Shown: positions 18,615-27,768, counted from the first letter of the stretch. The stretch is 55,873 nt of DNA from Planctomycetota bacterium (GCA_023432465.1 JAEYUO010000028.1:1-55873); one strand, 5' to 3'. Made by a program: numbers and translations. Notes: generated by a model not told the origin, from the sequence alone.

Positions 18615-20110
18615 CGGACACCTGCCGGGACGGGGGGCTCGCGATGGGGGACACCCGTCGTATCACTCGTCAGCGAGTTGTCCAGGATCATCCGCGCCAG
18701 GCGGTCGGCCCGACCCTGTTCGATGTGATCAGGGACCTCCTGTCCGGTGGTCATGAATGAGAGCGGCAGCCCCTCTCCCGGCGCGACGAGGCCCTGCCTC
18801 GCCAATCGTCGCAGGACATTCGCGACGACACCGAAGTTCACCGCCTCATCGAGCTTGGTGAGCAGGATTCGATTCGGCTTCACGCGGGCAAACGACTCGG
18901 CCGTCTGCACCAAGACATCCTCGCCCGAAGCCGTCGAGAGGACCAAATGGGTCTCGTGTGGCCGCGCTGCATCGAGAAACTGCTCGAGTTCCATCAGCCG
19001 ATCCGCCGCGTTCTGACTTCGCCCAGCCGTGTCGATCAGCACGACATCGAACGCGCGGAACGACTCGACGGCCGCGGCCATTTCGGCGGGAGTCAGCACG
19101 ACCTTCAGGGGGAGGCCGATGATGCTGGCATAGGTCCGCAACTGCTCCACGGCCGCGATCCGATAGGTATCCGAAGTGATCAACCCCACCGACCGCCCCT
19201 GTCGGAGCTTGAATGTCGCGGCCAACTTGGCCACCGTGGTGGTCTTGCCCACTCCGGTCGGGCCAACCAGCGCGATGGTGTGCGGCCGGCCATCGGCCCC
19301 CTGCCGCGGCGCGGCGATGCCTTCGGCCACGGGCAGCATGGCCCCCAGATGACGAAGCACGGCAGCGCGGACAATCTGCTCGTCGGACAGCTCCCCGGGG
19401 GAGAGCTCATCGCGCACCGCTGTCAGAATCACATCCGCAATCTCGCGGGAAACCTGCGATTCCAGCAGGCGGAGATAATGCCGGAACAGCGCCTCGGGCA
19501 TGTTCGCTCCCGCCGGCATGATCGCCCCCGTCGGAGCCGTCTGCAGAACTTGATTGACGAGCAGCTTGATGTCGGCGAGTTCGCGGTACAGGACGCTCGC
19601 GGCCTCAGGCGACTCCGGCGCTAGCGGGGCAGAGGTCGAGAGATGACTCGCCCCACGCCGCGCCCGCACCTGCATGGTCACACCCGAGCTCGCTTCGCCG
19701 GGCGTAGAGGGCTCCGCCGAATCCGCTCCTGGGGTCGGAGCGACCAAGGTCTGGGGCTGTGCGGCCCGTGGCGTTCGGGGCTGCGGCGGTGTCGCCTGCG
19801 ACTCAAGGGCCTCGTAGTGGCGAGACTGCCTCTGATACGCGGCCACCGCCGCGGGCGCGGGCACGATCGCCGCGGCCCCCACAGCGCTTCGCTGCGGCGA
19901 AGCCACCTCCGCGGCGCGCCGGGGACGGACACTGGCCTGATCTGACGCGGTGATTTCGACGACGGGGCGCGATCGCCATCCGAGAATACCGCCGACCCGA
20001 GTCGAACGGGTGTGCAGGATCACGGCATCGCCACCCAGGTGACGCTTCACGAGCGCCAACGCTTCGGCCATAGTGGGGGCGCGGAATGTCCTGACGTTCA
20101 TAGTCGCCAT
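18611..20110 (-). CDS. flhF: SRP-type GTPase FlhF (flagellar placement)
   Basis: This 499-residue protein has three visible parts. The FlhF B-domain opens MATMNVRTFRAPTMAEALALVKRHLGGDAVILHTR; a Pro/Ala-rich linker follows to about residue 170; then come the N and G domains. The P-loop is GPTGVGKTT (283-291), with ITSDTYRIAAVEQLRTYA and DVVLIDTAGRSQ as further SRP GTPase motifs and ILLTKLDEAVNFG as the guanine-specificity loop. It is likely membrane-associated at the flagellated pole or site. The start is either the ATG at 20110 or the one at 20101; an 11-bp CCATCCATGGC motif (20107-20117) overlaps it. It begins the flhF-flhG-fliA unit behind a sigma-70-like promoter. Confidence 0.93.
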   Translation of the reverse strand: MATMNVRTFRAPTMAEALALVKRHLGGDAVILHTRSTRVGGILGWRSRPVVEITASDQASVRPRRAAEVASPQRSAVGAAAIVPAPAAVAAYQRQSRHYEALESQATPPQPRTPRAAQPQTLVAPTPGADSAEPSTPGEASSGVTMQVRARRGASHLSTSAPLAPESPEAASVLYRELADIKLLVNQVLQTAPTGAIMPAGANMPEALFRHYLRLLESQVSREIADVILTAVRDELSPGELSDEQIVRAAVLRHLGAMLPVAEGIAAPRQGADGRPHTIALVGPTGVGKTTTVAKLAATFKLRQGRSVGLITSDTYRIAAVEQLRTYASIIGLPLKVVLTPAEMAAAVESFRAFDVVLIDTAGRSQNAADRLMELEQFLDAARPHETHLVLSTASGEDVLVQTAESFARVKPNRILLTKLDEAVNFGVVANVLRRLARQGLVAPGEGLPLSFMTTGQEVPDHIEQGRADRLARMILDNSLTSDTTGVPHREPPVPAGVR

Positions 20111-20126
20111 CCATGGCTGCTGAACT

Positions 20127-20145
20127 GGTGCGCATCCTGCGCACC
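20127..20145. promoter_or_regulatory. Perfect hairpin in the flhF leader
   Basis: GGTGCGCA (20127-20134) and TGCGCACC (20138-20145) form an 8-bp stem with a 3-nt loop, 17 bases before the flhF start and without a T-run. It lies just downstream of the candidate promoter, so it could act on translation or as an operator. Confidence 0.5.
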
Positions 20146-20160
20146 GGGAAGAGTGGGCGG

Positions 20161-20189
20161 ATTGTCAGGTCTCAACGGTCAATCGTCAA
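20161..20189 (-). promoter_or_regulatory. Candidate sigma-70 promoter of flhF
   Basis: On the minus strand TTGACG (20184-20189) is followed after exactly 17 bases by GACAAT (20161-20166). It lies directly past the flhA terminator and about 50 bases before flhF. Confidence 0.6.
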
Positions 20190-20192
20190 GGC

Positions 20193-20217
20193 AAAAACCC
20201 GAAGTGGACAACTCGGG
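20193..20217 (-). terminator. Rho-independent terminator after flhA
   Basis: The minus strand reads CCCGA, a 10-nt loop, TCGGG and then TTTTT (stem 20198-20217, T-run 20193-20197). It is 13 bases past the flhA stop and closes the long flagellar unit before flhF. Confidence 0.6.
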
Positions 20218-20229
20218 GATGAACTTTCT

Positions 20230-22455
20230 TCAGGCCGCGGCGGCGGCTGGCTGGCCGAGCGCGGCTGTCACCCCTACGGGCACGCCGACCATCGCCACCG
20301 ACTCGATCTCGATGCCGTTGACGATCTCGTTGTACCCCAGCACCGAGGCGTTGGGAAGATGCGGCTCGATCAACTGCCGGACCACCGCCCGGATCTGGGG
20401 CGACGCGAGAACGACGGGCTGGTGCCCCTGTCCCACCAACTGCCCGATGGCTTTCACGATCGCCTCGGCAACCTGATTCGACATCCGTGCCGGCATGTTG
20501 AATGAGGTTGCGCCCGTCGAGCGGTCCACGTACGCGTTGATCAGCTCCTGCAGGTCCGGATCGAGCGTCACGCAGACGATGCGTCCCGCCATTGCCCCGG
20601 CGGCTCCCACGCTTCCGGAGCCCGCTCCGGCCTCGCCGGTCCCGGAATCAAGGGGCACGGCATACTGCTGGCAGATGGTCCGGCGGAGCGCGTTGCGGGC
20701 ATACTCGGTCAGGACATCCAGGTCCTTGGTCTTGGGCCCCCACTCCGACAGCGTCTCGACGACCGACTCGATGTCACGGATCGCCACCCGCTCCCGAAGA
20801 AGATTCTGAAGCACACGCTGCAGTTCGCCGGGCTTGACCACGCTCGGGATGACCTCCTCGACGAGCTTGGGCGCCTTTTCCTTCAGGCCCGTGATGAGGT
20901 TGTTGACTTCTTCACGCGTCAGCAGTTCCGCGGCATGCTGCTTGACAACTTCCGTCAGATGCGTGGCCAGCACACTCGTCGGATCGACGACGGTGTAGTT
21001 CATGGTTTCGGCACGCGTCTTGAGGGCAGGCTCGATCCACCACGCATCGAGGCCGAACGCGGGCTCGCGTGTGCGCTCGCCCTGGATCGCGCCGGAGGCG
21101 ATGCCGGAGTCCATCGCCATGAGCCGCCCGGGGATCGTCTGTCCCTTCGCAACCGCCGCGCCCTTGATCTTGATGCGATACTCGTGGACCGCGAGCTGCA
21201 TGTTGTCGCGGATGCGGACCGGGGGCAGGATGAAGCCGAGTTCCACCGCGAGCTGCCGGCGAACCGCGGTGATGCGCTCCAGCAAATCGCCCCCTTGGGC
21301 CGTATCAACCAGCCCCACAAGGCCGTAGCCCACCTCAAGCTCGAGCGCATCGACCTTCAGCAGCGCCTCGGGAGGCGGACCTTCGGGCGGGGCTTTGGAC
21401 GTCGCGGCTTCGGCCGCGGCGGAGCGGGCCGCGAGTTGGCGCGCCGTCCTGCCCATCCACCACGCGGTCGTCGCGAGGACGAGCGCCATGCCGAGCAAGG
21501 GAGCCTTGGGCAGCGGCGTGACGGCGAGGATGCACAGGAAGCCCGCGGTGAGCCACAGGCCGATCGGCTTGGAGACAAGCTGCCCGGCGAGCTGTTCGCC
21601 GAGCTGCTGCTTGGAGCCCGACCGCGTCACGATCAGCGCGGAGGCAATGGCCACAACGAAGGATGGAATCTGGCTGGTCAAGCCGTCACCGATAGTGAGC
21701 AGCGTGAAGACGTGTGCCGTCTGCCCGACGGGCCAGCCGCGGTCGATCATGCCGATCGCGAAGCCTCCGAGCACGTTCACCGCGGTGATGATGATGCCGG
21801 CGATGGCATCGCCACGCACAAACTTGCTGGCGCCGTCCATGGCGCCGAAGAAGTCGGCCTCCTGGGAGATGCGCTCGCGCCGTGTTCTGGCCTCCTGCTC
21901 GTTAATCGTGCCCGATGACAGGTCCGCATCGATCGCCATCTGCTTGCCGGGCATCGCGTCGAGCGTGAACCTCGCGGCGACTTCGGAGATGCGGGTAGCT
22001 CCCTTGGTGATGACCACGAACTGCACGATCAACAGGATCAGGAAGATCACGATGCCCACAAAGAGCGAATCGCCGGCGACAAAGTTGGCAAACGCCGAGA
22101 TGACGTGCCCGGCGACCCCGATCGCCTCATCGGGCGATGCGGCATCGGCCGTGAGGATGAGCCTCGTCGTCGCCACATTCAGCACGAGCCGGAAAAGCGT
22201 CAAGCCCAGCAGCAGCGACGGGAAGACGCTGAACTCCAGCGGCTCTTCCATGTAGATCGTCGTGAGCAGCACGATCACCGATACGGAGATGTTCACGCAG
22301 ATCAGGATGTCCATCATCCACGAGGGCATCGGGACGAGGATCACCACCATCAGCGAGACGAACCCCAGCGGAACGATGAGTCCGCGGTGCCGCGCGATGA
22401 GATCGGCGATCGATCTCAGCGGGTTGGAGGCGGGGTTGGCGGGGGCCTTGGCCAT
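20230..22455 (-). CDS. flhA: Flagellar type III export gate protein FlhA
   Basis: This 741-residue protein is a typical FlhA. About eight N-terminal helices (residues 20-330) include the conserved ATRISEVAARFTLDAMPGKQMAIDADL segment that lies between membrane spans, with the FHIPEP-family proton-channel region. A large cytoplasmic domain follows (LEVGYGLVGLVD, IPPVRIRDNMQL-like segment, GERTREPAFGLDAWWIEP, GVLQRVLQNLLRERVAIRD-like segment), which docks export substrates. Visible variants do not affect the core motifs. It is preceded closely by flhB and followed by a terminator. Confidence 0.96.
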   Translation of the reverse strand: MAKAPANPASNPLRSIADLIARHRGLIVPLGFVSLMVVILVPMPSWMMDILICVNISVSVIVLLTTIYMEEPLEFSVFPSLLLGLTLFRLVLNVATTRLILTADAASPDEAIGVAGHVISAFANFVAGDSLFVGIVIFLILLIVQFVVITKGATRISEVAARFTLDAMPGKQMAIDADLSSGTINEQEARTRRERISQEADFFGAMDGASKFVRGDAIAGIIITAVNVLGGFAIGMIDRGWPVGQTAHVFTLLTIGDGLTSQIPSFVVAIASALIVTRSGSKQQLGEQLAGQLVSKPIGLWLTAGFLCILAVTPLPKAPLLGMALVLATTAWWMGRTARQLAARSAAAEAATSKAPPEGPPPEALLKVDALELEVGYGLVGLVDTAQGGDLLERITAVRRQLAVELGFILPPVRIRDNMQLAVHEYRIKIKGAAVAKGQTIPGRLMAMDSGIASGAIQGERTREPAFGLDAWWIEPALKTRAETMNYTVVDPTSVLATHLTEVVKQHAAELLTREEVNNLITGLKEKAPKLVEEVIPSVVKPGELQRVLQNLLRERVAIRDIESVVETLSEWGPKTKDLDVLTEYARNALRRTICQQYAVPLDSGTGEAGAGSGSVGAAGAMAGRIVCVTLDPDLQELINAYVDRSTGATSFNMPARMSNQVAEAIVKAIGQLVGQGHQPVVLASPQIRAVVRQLIEPHLPNASVLGYNEIVNGIEIESVAMVGVPVGVTAALGQPAAAAA

Positions 22456-22484
22456 CTCTGTCTCAGGTCTCCTTCTTCAACTGC

Positions 22485-23552
22485 TCAGGCGGCCTTCCCC
22501 GCGAGCCGGTAGACATAGGCCAGAACCTCCGCGACGGCCTCGTAGTACTGCGGAGACACCTCGCGTCCGACATCGACGCCGTGGTAGAGCGCACGCGCCA
22601 GCGGCGGCTTCTCGATGATCGGGATGCCGTGGGCGGCGGCGATCTGCCGGATACGGAACGCCAGTTCATCGGCGCCCTTGGCCACGACCCGTGGCGCGCC
22701 CATCGACTTGCCGTCGTACTTGAGCGCGATGGAATAGTGCGTGGGATTGGTGACGATCACATCCGCGGTCGGGACGGTCTGGTGCATGCGCTGCATCAGC
22801 ATCGACCGGGCCATGCGGAGCCGGCGGCCCTTGGTCTCCATGTCGCCCTCCATGGAGCGGTGCTCATCCTTGACCTCCTGCTTGGTCATTTTCATGTCCT
22901 GGGTCTGCTGCCACCGCTGATAGAGGAGGTCGATCGCCCCCAGAATCAGCATCAGCACCAGGAGCCACGCGGTCAGCGTCATCAGGATCTTGAGGATCAG
23001 CATGGTCGCCGGCAGGAGCTCGAGCGTCGGCAGGGCGATCGCCGCATTGAAATAGCGGTTCACAATCACAACCGCGACGGCGCCGGAGATCGCCAGCTTG
23101 ATGACGTTCACCCCGGTCTTCATCAGGCTCCGCTTGCTGAACAGCCGCTTCACACCGCCGATCGGGCTGAGCTTCTCGAGCTTGGGTTTGAGCGGATACA
23201 AGGTCAGCAGCCAGCCCACCTGCACGAACTGCGAAAATGCGGACACGAGAACCGCCACCAGGAAAAACGGCGCGATCGCGAGCGCGGCCTGCGCGCCGAC
23301 CCACGCTGTGTAATCCCCGACTTCATCCGCCGTGAACCCGTGCCCCGAAGCCCGGGCATCGAGCAGGTGCCGCGCGATCCCCGCCAGCGTGCCCGCCAGC
23401 GGCGCGCCGAGGAACAGCAGCAGCAGGAAGCTGCCTGTCATGTCGATCGCCGAACCCAGGTCCTGGCTCTTGGCGACCTGGCCACGGTTGCGCGTCTCGG
23501 ACCGGCGTCGCGCGGTCGGCTGTTCTGTACGCTCGCCCAGTTCCTCGGCCAT
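22485..23552 (-). CDS. flhB: Flagellar export switch protein FlhB
   Basis: This 355-residue protein has four membrane helices (residues about 30-215) followed by a cytoplasmic autoprotease domain. The self-cleavage site NPTH is present in VIVTNPTHYSIALKYD, and QEVKDEHRSMEGD and the PPLARALYHGVDVG end are typical. FlhB changes export specificity from rod/hook to filament substrates together with FliK, which is also encoded here. It lies 3 bases downstream of fliR and 29 before flhA. Confidence 0.96.
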   Translation of the reverse strand: MAEELGERTEQPTARRRSETRNRGQVAKSQDLGSAIDMTGSFLLLLFLGAPLAGTLAGIARHLLDARASGHGFTADEVGDYTAWVGAQAALAIAPFFLVAVLVSAFSQFVQVGWLLTLYPLKPKLEKLSPIGGVKRLFSKRSLMKTGVNVIKLAISGAVAVVIVNRYFNAAIALPTLELLPATMLILKILMTLTAWLLVLMLILGAIDLLYQRWQQTQDMKMTKQEVKDEHRSMEGDMETKGRRLRMARSMLMQRMHQTVPTADVIVTNPTHYSIALKYDGKSMGAPRVVAKGADELAFRIRQIAAAHGIPIIEKPPLARALYHGVDVGREVSPQYYEAVAEVLAYVYRLAGKAA

Positions 23553-23555
23553 GTT

Positions 23556-24350
23556 TTAACTCCCTCCCCGGGGCGTGCCGGCCCAGTCAAAGATCGCCCC
23601 GATCGTGGAGAGGATGTCATCCTGCGCGAGCAGCTCGATCGCATGGATCGAGCCGATCAGCCCGATCATCGCCACGATGATCTTGATCGCAAACCCGATC
23701 GTCATGATGTTGAGCTGCGGCATCGTCTTCATGATGAACCCGGCGGCGATCGTCTCCGCGAGGACGATGCACAGCACCGGCGCGGCCACCCGAAGCCCGA
23801 CCGTCATGCCCGAGGACACCAGGCCCACCAGCAGATCCAGCGGGGCATCCACCATGCCGAACCCACCGAGCGGCACATTGGCGAATGTCACCGCCAGCGC
23901 ACCGAACATCGCGTCCAGCCCTCCGAGGGCGATGAACACCGCCAGCGCGAGATACAGCAGGAACTGACCGATCACGTCGCCCTCAAGATCGAGGGCCGGG
24001 TTGTAGACACTCGCCAGGCCCACGCCCACCTGGTATCCGACGATCATCCCCCCAAGCTGGATCGCGTAGATCGGCAGCGCCGCCAGCAGGCCGATCGAGA
24101 TGCCGATGAGCGTCTCGGAGATCACCGCCCAGCCGAGCGACGCGAGGTTCATCTCTCCCGCGGCCTGATACTCCGGCGGGATCGTCGGGTACAGCGCAAA
24201 CGCGAACACGATGCACAGCAGCGTCCGGACGCGAATCGGTATCGCGGGGCTGCCGAGCACCGGCGCGAACACGAACAACCCCGACAGCCTGAACAGGCAC
24301 ATCAGGAAGGGGCCGGCGTGGTCGAGGATGGGGGCGATCTGCGGGGGCAT
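23556..24350 (-). CDS. fliR: Flagellar export gate protein FliR
   Basis: This 264-residue integral membrane protein has about six helices. It opens FLMCLFRLSGLFVFAPVLGSPAIPIRVRTLL and carries the FliR family's GEMNLASLGWAVISETLIGISIGLLAALPIYAIQLGGMIVGYQVG and the late GFAIKIIVAMIGLIG segment. FliR combines with FliP and FliQ as the export gate of the basal body. It is 20 bases after fliQ. Confidence 0.94.
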   Translation of the reverse strand: MPPQIAPILDHAGPFLMCLFRLSGLFVFAPVLGSPAIPIRVRTLLCIVFAFALYPTIPPEYQAAGEMNLASLGWAVISETLIGISIGLLAALPIYAIQLGGMIVGYQVGVGLASVYNPALDLEGDVIGQFLLYLALAVFIALGGLDAMFGALAVTFANVPLGGFGMVDAPLDLLVGLVSSGMTVGLRVAAPVLCIVLAETIAAGFIMKTMPQLNIMTIGFAIKIIVAMIGLIGSIHAIELLAQDDILSTIGAIFDWAGTPRGGS

Positions 24351-24370
24351 GGCCGACGGGTGACAGCGAA

Positions 24371-24628
24371 CTACCAGTGGGTGAACATCTGTGTGGTGAA
24401 CTCCATCAACCGCTGGACAATCCAGGGGATGAGCATGACGGCGACGATGAGCATGACCAGGATCTTGGGCACGAATGTCAGCGTCTGCTCCTGAATGCTC
24501 GTGATCGACTGCACGATGCTGATGAACAGCCCGACCACCACGCCGGAGGCGAGAATCGGCAGCGCGATCTTCATCGTGATGATGAGGGCGTCGCGGACCG
24601 TATCGACGAGCTGGGCATCAACAGTCAT
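24371..24628 (-). CDS. fliQ: Flagellar export gate protein FliQ
   Basis: This 85-residue protein has two hydrophobic helices (residues about 14-36 and 53-72), matching the family length of about 89. The characteristic segment is VGLFISIVQSITSIQEQTLTFVPKI. The start at 24628 (MTVDAQLVD) is chosen because 32 further upstream codons are Arg/Pro-rich and overlap the fliP end region without family similarity. Confidence 0.94.
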   Translation of the reverse strand: MTVDAQLVDTVRDALIITMKIALPILASGVVVGLFISIVQSITSIQEQTLTFVPKILVMLIVAVMLIPWIVQRLMEFTTQMFTHW

Positions 24629-24677
24629 GGTGCGGCAGGAATGGGGTGCGACATGAGCGCGGGGAACGCGCGTGCGG

Positions 24678-25604
24678 CTAGGTGACAGCGGAGAACAGGG
24701 ACGATGCCGCCGCGATGATCGCATCGGGCTGACGGAACGACGACAGGAGCGAACCGACGACCAGCTGCCATCCGTCCACGAGGACGAACAACAGCAGCTT
24801 GAAGGGCAAGCTGATGAGCACCGGCGGCAGCATCATCATCCCCATCGAGATGAGCAGCGCGGCGATCACCATGTCGATCACCAGGAACGGCAGATAGACC
24901 TTGAACCCGATCATGAACGCGGCCTTGAGCTCGCTGAGCATGAACGCCGGGACAAGCGAGACCATGTCCACATCCGCCGTGGTCAGCTCTTCTGGCCGCG
25001 AGGTATCCACGCCGCGGTAGTTGAGCACCATATAGACGCTCGACCAGTTCCCCGTCGCCTCGATCTGCGCAAACATGAAGTCCCGCATCGGCTGTCGCGC
25101 CCTGGCCCAGAGCTCGTCATAGTCGCGGACCTCTCCGCCCGCGTACGGAACGACCGCCTCGGCGTGGATGCGTTCGAACGTCGGAGCCATGACCAGCAGC
25201 GTCATGAACATCGCAAGACCGATGATGACCTGCGGAGGCGGGAGCGATTGCGTGCCGATCGCCTGCTTCAGCAGCCCGAGCACGACAATGATCCGCACAA
25301 AGCACGTCGTCATGAGCAGGATCGACGGCGCGAGTGTGAGCACCGTCAGCAGCACGATGATGTTAATGGGGGCCGACAGCCCCCCACTCTCGCCGCTCCC
25401 CCCACGCGCTGCGCCGCCGCTCGACCCGCTCACCAGCTCGCTCGCCCCTGCGATCACGCTCAGCGGGTTGATCGATCCAAGTTCAACAGGCTCGGAGGAC
25501 TCCGTGGGGGACGCGCCGCCCGGTCCATACAACTCCTGCGCAAAGCCGGCAGGCACGAACCAGAGCAGAAGAACTGCGGCGACCATCGCGACAATCGCCC
25601 TCAT
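24678..25604 (-). CDS. fliP: Flagellar export gate protein FliP
   Basis: This 308-residue protein has a signal peptide (about residues 1-22, ending AGFAQ), then an unusually long Ser/Gly-rich linker of about 55 residues, then the conserved core: VLTLAPSILLMTTCFVRIIVVLGLLKQAIGTQSLPPPQVIIGLAMFMTLLVMAP, the periplasmic stretch, and VPAFMLSELKAAFMIGFKVYLPFLVIDMVI with the last helices. FliP is usually about 245 residues; the extra length is the exported linker. It overlaps fliO by four bases. Confidence 0.95.
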   Translation of the reverse strand: MRAIVAMVAAVLLLWFVPAGFAQELYGPGGASPTESSEPVELGSINPLSVIAGASELVSGSSGGAARGGSGESGGLSAPINIIVLLTVLTLAPSILLMTTCFVRIIVVLGLLKQAIGTQSLPPPQVIIGLAMFMTLLVMAPTFERIHAEAVVPYAGGEVRDYDELWARARQPMRDFMFAQIEATGNWSSVYMVLNYRGVDTSRPEELTTADVDMVSLVPAFMLSELKAAFMIGFKVYLPFLVIDMVIAALLISMGMMMLPPVLISLPFKLLLFVLVDGWQLVVGSLLSSFRQPDAIIAAASSLFSAVT

Positions 25605-26524
25605 GCCGCACCCCCGCCGCGGAGCACACTGAGTCTGCTTCGCAGCGACCCGACCGGGTCGGCATCGCCGCGTTCGAAGTCCTTCAGCCGGAGCGGGTCG
25701 TTGCCGCCTGCAAGCGCATGCTCATCGATCAGCTCGGCCCGGTCTCCGCCCGAGCCGCGTCGGATGAGCCTCCCGAGCAGCGTCGGCCGTGGCTCCTCGA
25801 TCACCCCGTCATGCTGACGCTCAAACCCGGCCAGAGCCTGGCGGAAGGTCGCCCCGATCGATCGCCCCTCCGCCTCGTTGGCCTTGATCAGGATCGATGC
25901 GACCTCATCGGGGTCGGAGATCTCGCACAGCGTCGTCGGCAGCGGACCACCGCCGCGAACACGCAGTCCCGCCGAGCCCTGAGCGAGCAGCAACACCCGA
26001 CGGTCCACTTTGAGCAGCACGAGCGAGGTGCCTCGCGACAGTGGATACCTGCCCAGAACCTCCAGGATTCCCGCCGGGCTCGGCGCCGCGCCCAGAGCTC
26101 CCATGGCCCCGGCCAGGCGGCCGCGGGACCTCATCATCCGCTGAAACCCGGCTCCGCACGCCAGGATGATGCCGATGACCATGCCCAGCGAGGCCAGCGT
26201 CTGTACGAATGTGCTGGTCTTGGAGCCTGCACCCGTCGCACCTTCGGGCGACGCAGCCGCCGCGGCACGCTTGGAATCCGCCGTGCCGCGGGCCGGTCCC
26301 AGCGGCCGCGGCCGCAGATCAGCCGACGCCGATCGCGCCGCGACATCGCGAACATCCTCTGGCGCGGGCAATGCCTGCTGTTGCTGCTCCGGCGGCGGGA
26401 TCAGCGTGTCTCCCGCCAGGGCTGTTCGCGACAAGCCGCCCATCGCCGCGCCCACCATGAGCGCAGCGATCGCCGTGCTTCGGTACCGGCCAAGGGCGAG
26501 GAGCTGATTTCGGGTGCGCTGCAC
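25601..26524 (-). CDS. fliO: Flagellar biosynthesis protein FliO
   Basis: This 307-residue protein has a signal-like N-terminus (residues about 15-38), a Pro/Ala linker, one central transmembrane helix (FVQTLASLGMVIGIILACGAGF), and the FliO cytoplasmic segment (ILEVLGRYPLSRGTSLVLLKVDRRVLLLAQGSAGLRV). FliO helps assemble FliP. The C-terminal about 110 residues are longer than usual and not recognised. The start is a GTG with AGGAAGG seven bases upstream. Position between fliN and fliP supports the call. Confidence 0.87.
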   Translation of the reverse strand: MQRTRNQLLALGRYRSTAIAALMVGAAMGGLSRTALAGDTLIPPPEQQQQALPAPEDVRDVAARSASADLRPRPLGPARGTADSKRAAAAASPEGATGAGSKTSTFVQTLASLGMVIGIILACGAGFQRMMRSRGRLAGAMGALGAAPSPAGILEVLGRYPLSRGTSLVLLKVDRRVLLLAQGSAGLRVRGGGPLPTTLCEISDPDEVASILIKANEAEGRSIGATFRQALAGFERQHDGVIEEPRPTLLGRLIRRGSGGDRAELIDEHALAGGNDPLRLKDFERGDADPVGSLRSRLSVLRGGGAA

Positions 26525-26590
26525 TGATCGCCTTCCTGGCGTGCCTGACCGGCGGACTCCGCAGCCGGTGCGCGATACGAGTGATGAACG

Positions 26591-27043
26591 TCAGACAGAC
26601 CCCTCGCGCCCGACCGACGCGAGGATCTCATTGATGCGGACACAGAAGTTGTCGTTGAGCACGAGGACCTCGCCCCGGGCCACCCGCCGATCGTTCACAA
26701 ACACATCGACCGGGTCGCCGGCGAGCTTGTCGAGTTCGACGACCGATCCCTCGCCCAGCCTCAGCACATCCTCGACGAGCATGCGCGTCCGTCCGAGTTC
26801 GATTTTCACATGCAGGTTGACATCCGCGAGCAGATCAATGCCCTCGGGCGTTTCGGCCGCCGCTCTGGGTGAAAAATCGGGCAAGTTGAGTGCACTGGGC
26901 GATGCCGCGTTCTTCGCGCGAGCCTGCGCCACCGCGGCCTCGGCGGCGGACAACGGGTCGGATGACGTGTCATCGCCCTTGCCGGTTGGCAGGCTGTCGC
27001 CCGTCGGAGCGGATGCTTTCGGATCTGCCTGCTGGTCGTCCAT
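26591..27043 (-). CDS. fliN: Flagellar motor switch protein FliN
   Basis: This 150-residue protein has a disordered N-terminal half rich in Asp/Ala/Ser. The SpoA domain follows: VNLHVKIELGRTRMLVEDVLRLGEGSVVELDKLAGDPVDVFVNDRRVARGEVLVLNDNFCVRINEI. FliN forms the lower C-ring with FliM and FliG. The ATG at 27043 has AGGAGG five bases upstream; a longer in-frame version would overlap fliL. No fliM gene separates it from fliL. Confidence 0.95.
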   Translation of the reverse strand: MDDQQADPKASAPTGDSLPTGKGDDTSSDPLSAAEAAVAQARAKNAASPSALNLPDFSPRAAAETPEGIDLLADVNLHVKIELGRTRMLVEDVLRLGEGSVVELDKLAGDPVDVFVNDRRVARGEVLVLNDNFCVRINEILASVGREGSV

Positions 27044-27225
27044 CTGGTCCTCCTGACCGTTCGCGCGGCTCCGCCGGGCGGCCCCGCGCACGCTGATATC
27101 GACCCGACATCGCGCGGGGTGCGAGCATCGGCAGTGCGTTCGCGGATTCGACACATTTCGCGCAAGAACCACCCGGGATCGCAACGACCCAGCGCAAGTT
27201 CTGCCTATGCGTTCATGAACCGGGG

Positions 27226-27768
27226 TCAGAAGTCGGACGGGAACCCGCGGCACTTGGGGATCATGATCCGCTCAACCAGCGGCTTGCCATCCGCATCGGT
27301 CAGACCCCGAATGCGCTCCAGGAACGAGCTGATCTGGCGGATCAGCGTCTGCCGCTCCGGTTCCTTGAGTTGAGCGTGCTGGGCCCTGCTGACAATCTGC
27401 CCCAGACCCTCGCCGATCTCCGCCTTCCGCTGTTCGAGCACGGCCTGAACCGCCTCGGAGTTCTTCTTCTTTACCTGGATGAACACCGACAGGTCCCACA
27501 CCCAGACCCGCCCGGTCGAGAGGTTCTGGTACTTCTCGCTTGCGACCTCGATCTCGACGGTGTCCTCTGCATCATCCTCAACCAGGGATGCGGCATCCGT
27601 CTCCGCGTGTGACGTCTTCGGGCTCAGCATCCCCATGACGAAGACCACCGCGCCCGCTTCCACCGCCATGATCGCGCCGACGACAGCCAATGTCTTGATC
27701 GGGAGTCTCTTCGCCGGCGGAGGCGGTGCCTCGGAAGTCGTCTCGGGAGCCTTGGGCTTGTCTGCCAT
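27226..27768 (-). CDS. fliL: Flagellar basal body-associated protein FliL
   Basis: This 180-residue inner-membrane protein has a Pro-rich cytoplasmic tail, one transmembrane helix (about residues 25-48) and a periplasmic domain with WDLSVFIQVKKKNSEAVQAVLEQRKAEIGEGLGQIVSRAQHAQLKEPERQTLIRQIS, typical of FliL, which surrounds the stator. The end KPLVERIMIPKCRGFPSDF resembles the usual VLFTxFVxQ-type terminus only loosely. It follows the MotA-like gene, as expected for a stator partner. A sigma-28-like promoter lies upstream. Confidence 0.88.
   Translation of the reverse strand: MADKPKAPETTSEAPPPPAKRLPIKTLAVVGAIMAVEAGAVVFVMGMLSPKTSHAETDAASLVEDDAEDTVEIEVASEKYQNLSTGRVWVWDLSVFIQVKKKNSEAVQAVLEQRKAEIGEGLGQIVSRAQHAQLKEPERQTLIRQISSFLERIRGLTDADGKPLVERIMIPKCRGFPSDF

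Noticed and set aside
22581..24494. Long plus-strand open frame opposite flhB and fliR
   Set aside because: It is highly charged and His/Arg/Asp-rich, and is antisense to conserved export genes.
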